This document shows positions 56,414 through 64,000 of a stretch of DNA of 64,000 bases, in pieces. The DNA lies in contig NW_027473721.1 of the NCBI RefSeq assembly GCF_050947335.1, forward strand, positions 1-64,000, read 5' to 3'. How positions within the stretch are numbered: the stretch's first letter is position 1; each line of letters starts with the position of its first letter. A program made the position numbers and the translations under genes. A model generated the notes under the pieces. It saw only the letters and a list, made by a program, of their open reading frames with translations, did not search any database and was not told the DNA's origin. The DNA is from Megachile rotundata (lineage: Eukaryota; Arthropoda; Insecta; Hymenoptera; Megachilidae).

Positions 56414-57860
56414 ATGGCTAATAATATGAGTTAGATTGGTAATAATAAGAGTAATGAGTATAGTAATTGTAGTTCTATCGACCATTTAAGCATAATATGG
56501 CCAATAATATGAGTTAGATTCATAATAGTAAGAGTAATAAGTATAGTAATTGTCGTTCTATCGATCATTTAAGCATAATATGGCTAATAATATGAGTTAG
56601 TTTGATAATAATAAGAGTAATAGGTATAGTAAATGTCGTGCTATCGATCATATCTGCATAATATGGTTAATAATATGAGTTAGACTGATAATAGTGAGTG
56701 TAATAAGTATACTAATTGTCGTTCTATCGATCATATTAGCATAATGTGGTTAATAATATGAGTTGGATTGATAATAATAAGGGTAATAAGTATAGTAATT
56801 GTAGTTCTATTGCTCATATAAGCATAATATGGTTAATAATATGAGTTGGATTGATAATAGTGAGTGTAATAAGTATAGTAATTGTCGTTCTGTCGATCAT
56901 ATAAGCATAATATGTCTAATAATATGAGTTAGATTGATAATAATAAGAGTAATGAGTATAGTAATTGTAGTTCTATCGATCATATCTGCATAATATGGTT
57001 AATAATATGAGTTAGATTGATAATAATAACAGTAATATGTATTGTAATTCTCATTCTATCGATCATATAAGCATAATATGGCTAATAATATGAGTTACAT
57101 TGATAATAATAAGAGTAATAAGTATAGTAATTGTCATTCTATCGATCATATAAGCATAATATGCCTAATGATATGAGTTAGATTGATAACAATAAGAGTA
57201 ATAAGTATAGTAATTGTCGTTCTATCGATCATATAAGCATAATATGGCTAATAATATGAGGTAGATTAATAATAGTAAGAGTAATGTGTATAGTAATTGT
57301 CGTTCTATCGATCATATAAGCATAATATGGCTAATAATACGAGTTATATTTATAATAATAAGAGTAATAAGTATAGTAATTGTCGTTCTATCGATCATAT
57401 AAGCATAATATGGTTAATAATATGAGTTAGATTGATAATAATAAGAGTAATAAGTATAGTAATCGTCGTTCTATCGATCATATAAGCATAATATGTCTAA
57501 TAATATGAGTTAGATTGATAACAATAAGAGTAATGAGTATAGTAATTGTAGTTCTATCGATCATATAAGCATAATATGGTTAATAATATGAGTTAGGTTG
57601 ATAATAATAAGAGTAATGTGTATAGTTATTGTCGTTCTATCGATCATATAAGCATAATATGGCTAATAATATGAGTTATAGTGATAATACTAAGAGTAGT
57701 GAGTATAGTAATTCTCATTCTATCGATCATATAAGCATAATATGGCTAATAATATGAGTTAGATTGATAATAATAAGAGTAATGAGTTTAGTGATTGTCG
57801 TTCTATCGATCAAATTTGCATAATATGGTTAATAATATGAGTTAGATTGATAACAGTGTG
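56414..57860 (-). repeat. Segment repeated at 62554-64000
   Basis: This 1.45-kb segment matches 62554-64000 at an offset of 6140, which is 74 times 83 minus two. The missing two bases are the deletions near 61915 and 62330. Shared rare marks are CGACCATTTAAGC, TATGGCCAATAATATG, AATAGGTATAG, GCATAATGTGG, TTCTATTGCTCAT, TATGCCTAATGATATG, GAGGTAGATTAATAATAG and CAAATTTGCATAAT. The match runs into the window end. One difference is CATATAAGC near 56818 against CATAAAAGC near 62958. Confidence 0.88.
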
Positions 57861-60048
57861 TGTAATAAGTATAGTAATTGTCGTCCTGTCAATCATATAA
57901 GCATAATATGGCTAATAATATGAGTTAGATTGATAATAATAAGAGTAGTGAGTATAGTAATTCTCGTTCTATCGATTATATAAGCATAATATAGCTAATA
58001 ATATGAGTTAGATTGATAATAATAACAGTAATAAGTATAGTAATTGTCGTTCTATCAATCATTTAAGCTTAATATGGCTAATAATATGAGTTGGATTGAT
58101 AACAATAACAGTAATAAGTATTGTAATTCTCATTCTATCGATCATATAAGCATAATATGGCTAATAATATGAGTTACATTGATAATAATAAGAGTAATGA
58201 GTAAAGTAATTGTCGTTCTATCGATCATGTAAGCATAATATGGCTAATAATATGAGTTATATTTATAATAATAAGAGTAATAAGTATAGTAATTGTAGTT
58301 CTATCGATCATATAAGCATAATATGTCTAATAATATGAGTTAGATTGATAATAATAAGAGTAATGCGTATAGTAATTGTAGTTCTATCGATCATATCTGC
58401 ATAATATGGTTAATAATATGAGTTAGATTGATAATAATAAGAGTAATAAGTATAGTAATCGTCGTTCTATAGATCATATAAGCATAATATGGCTAATAAT
58501 ATGAGTTAGATTGATAATAATAAGAGTAATACGTATAGTAATTGTCGTTCTATCCATCATTTAAGCACAATATGGCTAATAGTATGAGTTAGATTGATAA
58601 TAGTAAGAGTAATGTGTATAGTTATTGTCGTTCTATCGATCATATAACCATAATATGGCTAATAATATGAGTTATATTTATAATAATAAGAGTAATAAGT
58701 ATAGTAATTGTCGTTCTATCGATCATATAAGCATAATATGGCTAATAATATGAGTTAGATTGATAACAATAAGAGTAACGAGTATAGTAATTGTAGTTCT
58801 ATCGATCATATAAGCATAATATGGCTAATAATATGAGTTAGGTTGATAATAATAAGAGTAATAATGATAGTAAATGTCGTGCTGTCGATCATATCGGCAT
58901 AATATGGTTAATAATATGAGTTAGGTCGATAATGATAAGAGTAATAAGTACAGTAATTGTCGTTCTATCGATCATGTAAGCATAATATGGCTAATAATAT
59001 GAGTTAGAGTGATAATAATAAGAGTAATGCGTATAGTAATTGTAGTTCTATCGATCATATCTGCATAATATGGTTAATAATATGAGTTAGATTGATAATA
59101 ATAAGAGTAATAAGTATAGTAATCGTCGTTCTATAGATCATATAAGCATAATATGGCTAATAATATGAGTTAGATTGATAATAATAAGAGTAATACGTAT
59201 AGTAATTGTCGTTCTATCCATCATTTAAGCACAATATGGCTAATAGTATGAGTTAGATTGATAATAGTAAGAGTAATGTGTATAGTTATTGTCGTTCTAT
59301 CGATCATATAACCATAATATGGCTAATAATATGAGTTATATTTATAATAATAAGAGTAATAAGTATAGTAATTGTCGTTCTATCGATCATATAAGCATAA
59401 TATGGCTAATAATATGAGTTAGATTGATAACAATAAGAGTAACGAGTATAGTAATTGTAGTTCTATCGATCATATAAGCATAATATGGCTAATAATATGA
59501 GTTAGGTTGATAATAATAAGAGTAATAATGATAGTAAATGTCGTGCTGTCGATCATATCGGCATAATATGGTTAATAATATGAGTTAGGTCGATAATGAT
59601 AAGAGTAATAAGTACAGTAATTGTCGTTCTATCGATCATGTAAGCATAATATGGCTAATAATATGAGTTAGAGTGATAATACTAAGAGTAGTGAGTATAG
59701 TAATTCTCATTCTATCGATCATATAAGCATAATATGGCTAATAATATGAGTTAGATTGATAATAATAAGAGTAATGAGTTTAGTGATTGTCGTTCTATCG
59801 ATCAAATTTGCATAATATGGTTAATAATATGAGTTAGATTGATAACAGTGTGTGTAATAAGTATAGTAATTGTCGTCCTGTCAATCATATAAGCATAATA
59901 TGGCTAATAATATGAGTTAGATTGATAATAATAAGAGTAGTGAGTATAGTAATTCCCGTTCTATCGATTATATAAGCATAATATAGCTAATAATATGAGT
60001 TAGATTGATAATAATAACAGTAATAAGTATAGTAATTGTCGTTCTATC
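57680..60048 (-). repeat. 24-monomer spaced duplication (1992 bp apart)
   Basis: Bases 57680-58056 match 59672-60048. Both contain GAGTTTAGTGATTG, CAAATTTGCATAAT, GATAACAGTGTGTG, GTCGTCCTGTCAATC and ATATAGCTAATAATATG. One difference is AATTCTCGTTC against AATTCCCGTTC near 59955. Confidence 0.83.
58346..59681 (-). repeat. 8-monomer tandem higher-order repeat (664-bp unit)
   Basis: Bases 58346-59017 match 59010-59681, so two units are adjacent. Marks in step are GTAATGCGTATAG, TTCTATAGATCAT (58467 and 59131 for CTATAGATCA), TCTATCCATCATTTAAGCAC, GTAACGAGTATAG, GTAATAATGATAG and GTTAGGTCGATAATG. Confidence 0.88.
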
Positions 60049-60590
60049 GATATTATAAGCATAATATGGCTAATAATATGAGTTAGGTTGATAAAAATAA
60101 GAATAATAAGTATAGTAAATGTCGTGCTATCGATCATATCTGCATAATATGGTTAATAATATGAGTTAGACTGATAATAGTGAGTGTAATAAGTATACTA
60201 ATTGTCGTTCTATCGATCATATTAGCATAATGTGGTTAATAATATGAGTTAGATTGATAATAATAAGAGTAATAAGTATAGTAATCGTCGTTCTATCGAT
60301 CATATAAGCATAATATGGCTAATAATATGAGTTAGATTGATAATAATAAGAGTAATAAGTGTAGTAATTGTCGTTCTATCAATCATTTAAGCTTAATATG
60401 GCTAATAATATGAGTTAGATTGATAATAATAACAGTAATAAGTATAGTAATTCTCATTCTATCGATCATATAAGCATAATATGGCTAATAATATGAGTTA
60501 CATTGATAATAATAAGAGTAATGAGTATAGCAATTGTAGTTCTATCGATCATATCTGCATAATATGGTTAATAATATGAGTTAGATTCAT

Positions 60591-61111
60591 AATAATAAGA
60601 GTAATAAGTATAGTAATCGTCGTTCTATCGATCATATAAGCATAATATGGCTAATAATATGAGTTAGATTGATAATAATAAGAGTAATAAGTGTAGTAAT
60701 TGTCGTTCTATCAATCATTTAAGCATAATATGGCTAATAATATGAGTTAGATTGATAACAATAAGAGTAACAAGTATAGTAATTGTCGTTCTATCGATCA
60801 TATATGCATAACATGGCTAATAATATGAGTTAGGTTGATAATAATAAGAGTAATAAGTATAGTAATCGTCGTTCTATCGATCATATAAGCATAATATGGC
60901 TAATAATATGAGTTAGATTGATAATAATAAGAGTAATAAGTGTAGTAATTGTCGTTCTATCAATCATTTAAGCATAGTATGGCTAATAATATGAGTTAGA
61001 TTGATAACAATAAGAGTAACAAGTATAGTAATTGTCGTTCTATCGATCATATATGCATAACATGGCTAATAATATGAGTTAGGTTGATAATAATAAGAGT
61101 AATAAGTATAG
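60591..61111 (-). repeat. 3-monomer tandem higher-order repeat (249-bp unit)
   Basis: Bases 60591-60862 match 60840-61111. The unit holds AATCGTCGTTC, GTGTAGTAATTG with TCTATCAATCATTTAAGC, and GTAACAAGTATAG with ATATATGCATAACATGG. One base differs (AGCATAATATGG against AGCATAGTATGG near 60976). A 249-bp unit is the shortest that would keep one reading frame, but stop codons interrupt it. Confidence 0.85.
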
Positions 61112-61847
61112 TGATTGCCGTTCTATCGATCAAATTTGCATAATATGGTTAATAACATGAGTTAGATTGATAACAGTGAGTGTAATAAGTATAGTAATTG
61201 TCGTCCTGTCAATCATATAAGCATAATATGGCTAACAATATGAGTTAAATTGATAATAATAAGAGTAATAAGTACAGTAATTGTCGTTCTATCGATCATT
61301 TAAGCATAATACGGCTAATAATATGAGTTAGATTGACAATACTAAGAATAGTGAGTATAGTAATTCTCGTTCTATCGATCATATAAGCATAATATGGCCA
61401 ATAATATGAGTTAGATTCATAATAGTAAGAGTAATAAGTATAGTAATTGTCGTTCTAGCGATCATTTAAGCATAATATGGCTAATAATATGAGTTAGTTT
61501 GATAATAATAAGAGTAATAAGTATGTTAAATGTCGTGCTATCGATCATATCTGCATAATATGGTTAATAATATGAGTTAGATTGATAACAGTGAGTGTAA
61601 TAAGTACAGAAATTGTCGTTCTATCGATCATATAAACATAATATGGCTAATAATATGAGTTAGATTGATAATAATAAGAGTAATAAGTATAGTAATTGTC
61701 GTTCTATCGATCATATAAGCATAATATGGCTAATAGTATGAGTTATATTTATAATAATAAGAGTAATGAGTATAGTAATTGTAGTTCTATCGATCATATC
61801 TGCATAATATGGTTAATAATATGAGTTAGATTCATAATAGTAAGAGT

Positions 61848-62424
61848 AATAGGTATAGTAATTGTCATTCTATCGATCATATAAGCATAATATGGCAAAT
61901 AATATGAGTTAGGTTATAATAATAAGAGTAATATGTATAGTGATTGTCGTTCTATCGATCAAATTGGTATAACATGGTTAATCATATGAATTAGATTGAT
62001 AACAGTGAGTGTAATATGTATAGTAATTGTAGTTCTATAGATCATATCTGCATAATATGGTTAATAATATGAGTTAGATTCATAATAATAAGAGTAATAA
62101 GTATAGTAATTGTCGTTCTATCGACCATATAAGCATAATATGGCTAATAATATGAGCTATATTTATAATAATAAGAGTAATAAGTATAGTAATTGTCGTT
62201 CTATCGGTCATATAAGCATAATATGGTTAATAATATGAGTTAGATTGATAATAATAAGATTAATAAGTATAGTAATTGTCATTCTATCGATCATATAAGC
62301 ATAATATGGCAAATAATATGAGTTAGGTTATAATAATAAGAGTAATATTTATAGTGATTGTCGTTCTATCAATCAAATTGGCATAATATGGTTAATCATA
62401 TGAATTAGATTGATAACAGTAAGT
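61848..62424 (-). repeat. 5-monomer duplication carrying a shared 1-bp deletion
   Basis: Bases 61848-62010 match 62262-62424 at an offset of 414, one less than 5 times 83. Both have ATGGCAAATAATATG and then GTTAGGTTATAATAATAAG, where the normal monomer has an extra G before ATAATAAT. Both also share CAAATTGG and GGTTAATCATATGAATTAG. The deletion predates the copy. Confidence 0.82.
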
Positions 62425-64000
62425 GCAATAAGTATAGTAATTGTCGTTCTGTCGATCATATAAGCATAATATGGCTAATAATATGAGTTAGATTGATAAC
62501 AATAAGAGTAATAAGTATAGTAATTGTCGTTCTATCGATCATTTAAGCATAATATGGCTAATAATATGAGTTAGATTGGTAATAATAAGAGTAATGAGTA
62601 TAGTAATTGTAGTTCTATCGACCATTTAAGCATAATATGGCCAATAATATGAGTTAGATTCATAATAGTAAGAGTAATAAGTATAGTAATTGTCGTTCTA
62701 TCGATCATTTAAGCATAATATGGCTAATAATATGAGTTAGTTTGATAATAATAAGAGTAATAGGTATAGTAAATGTCGTGCTATCGATCATATCTGCATA
62801 ATATGGTTAATAATATGAGTTAGACTGATAATAGTGAGTGTAATAAGTATACTAATTGTCGTTCTATCGATCATATTAGCATAATGTGGTTAATAATATG
62901 AGTTGGATTGATAATAATAAGGGTAATAAGTATAGTAATTGTAGTTCTATTGCTCATAAAAGCATAATATGGTTAATAATATGAGTTGGATTGATAATAG
63001 TGAGTGTAATAAGTATAGTAATTGTCGTTCTGTCGATCATATAAGCATAATATGTCTAATAATATGAGTTAGATTGATAATAATAAGAGTAATGAGTATA
63101 GTAATTGTAGTTCTATCGATCATATCTGCATAATATGGTTAATAATATGAGTTAGATTGATAATAATAACAGTAATATGTATTGTAATTCTCATTCTATC
63201 GATCATATAAGCATAATATGGCTAATAATATGAGTTACATTGATAATAATAAGAGTAATAAGTATAGTAATTGTCATTCTATCGATCATATAAGCATAAT
63301 ATGCCTAATGATATGAGTTAGATTGATAACAATAAGAGTAATAAGTATAGTAATTGTCGTTCTATCGATCATATAAGCATAATATGGCTAATAATATGAG
63401 GTAGATTAATAATAGTAAGAGTAATGTGTATAGTAATTGTCGTTCTATCGATCATATAAGCATAATATGGCTAATAATACGAGTTATATTTATAATAATA
63501 AGAGTAATAAGTATAGTAATTGTCGTTCTATCGATCATATAAGCATAATATGGTTAATAATATGAGTTAGATTGATAATAATAAGAGTAATAAGTATAGT
63601 AATCGTCGTTCTATCGATCATATAAGCATAATATGTCTAATAATATGAGTTAGATTGATAACAATAAGAGTAATGAGTATAGTAATTGTAGTTCTATCGA
63701 TCATATAAGCATAATATGGTTAATAATATGAGTTAGGTTGATAATAATAAGAGTAATGTGTATAGTTATTGTCGTTCTATCGATCATATAAGCATAATAT
63801 GGCTAATAATATGAGTTATAGTGATAATACTAAGAGTAGTGAGTATAGTAATTCTCATTCTATCGATCATATAAGCATAATATGGCTAATAATATGAGTT
63901 AGATTGATAATAATAAGAGTAATGAGTTTAGTGATTGTCGTTCTATCGATCAAATTTGCATAATATGGTTAATAATATGAGTTAGATTGATAACAGTGTG

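Larger units (their letters stand above)
55787..64000 (-). repeat. 83-bp satellite array, distal part, more varied
   Basis: About 99 reversed copies of the same monomer run to the window edge. This part looks more heterogeneous than 22162-55686. It has many variants that are rare or absent elsewhere, such as GAGTTATATTTATAATAAT, CAAATTTGCATAAT, GATAACAGTGTGTG and TCTATCAATCATTTAAGC. Class B, so common in the rest of the array, is rarer. Two one-base deletions (near 61915 and 62330) account for the full phase shift between 55815 and 63947. Repeated blocks still occur (3, 5, 8, 24 and 74 monomers). It could be an older or less homogenised zone nearer an array edge, but the window ends before any edge is seen. 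Confidence 0.95.

Noticed and set aside
1..64000. CRISPR array
   Set aside because: Repeats are head-to-tail with no unique spacers between constant repeats. The whole 83 bp is the repeated unit, and arrays of this kind and size are satellites.
1..64000. TATA boxes and other AT-rich promoter-like motifs
   Set aside because: In DNA of about 76% A+T these occur by chance in every monomer and have no gene downstream.
1..64000. Centromere identity
   Set aside because: Array structure fits, but I saw no CENP-B box-like motif, and sequence alone cannot tell a centromere from other heterochromatin, so it is not asserted as a feature.
1..64000. Novel gene system, phage or mobile element
   Set aside because: I read the window across its length, on both strands, and saw no sequence outside the monomer pattern, so there is no room for such an element except in the two gaps.

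Overview
The window holds no gene. It is one continuous block of satellite DNA built from an 83-bp, AT-rich monomer (a typical copy at 1135-1217 is about 24% G+C), repeated about 769 times from end to end. The only non-satellite bases are two runs of exactly 100 N (22062-22161 and 55687-55786), which look like assembly placeholders. A 64-kb uninterrupted array of short monomers with nested higher-order repeats is typical of a eukaryotic nuclear chromosome, such as a centromere, pericentromere, subtelomere, knob or sex/B-chromosome block. I cannot name the taxon. There is no transposon, telomere repeat, tRNA, rRNA, promoter or credible ORF that would place it.

Layout: (1) 1-22061, monomers in one orientation (called + here, starting at the GATCGATAG box). 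(2) A 100-N gap at 22062-22161, across which the monomer orientation reverses. (3) 22162-55686, the same satellite in the opposite orientation. (4) A 100-N gap at 55687-55786, with no change of orientation. (5) 55787-64000, still reversed, with more private variants and fewer long near-identical blocks.

The period is very regular. The GATC box keeps the same position modulo 83 from base 56 to base 22051. The net drift in the rest of the window is explained by five single-base indels, near 25745, 27487, 53211, 61915 and 62330. Monomers fall into discrete classes (A-H here) marked by linked substitutions, and both arms contain the same classes. Blocks of classes are duplicated as higher-order repeats of 3, 4, 5, 8, 10, 12, 15, 16, 17, 18, 20, 21, 23, 24, 30, 34, 45, 49 and 74 monomers. 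Some are nested or mosaic, as expected of an array turning over by unequal exchange or amplification.

There are no genes to work together. The main points of interest are the polarity switch at the first gap, the near absence of indels, the layered higher-order repeats with several spacings that are multiples of 15 monomers, and CpG retention in the monomer. All block boundaries were read by eye and are good to a few tens of bases.
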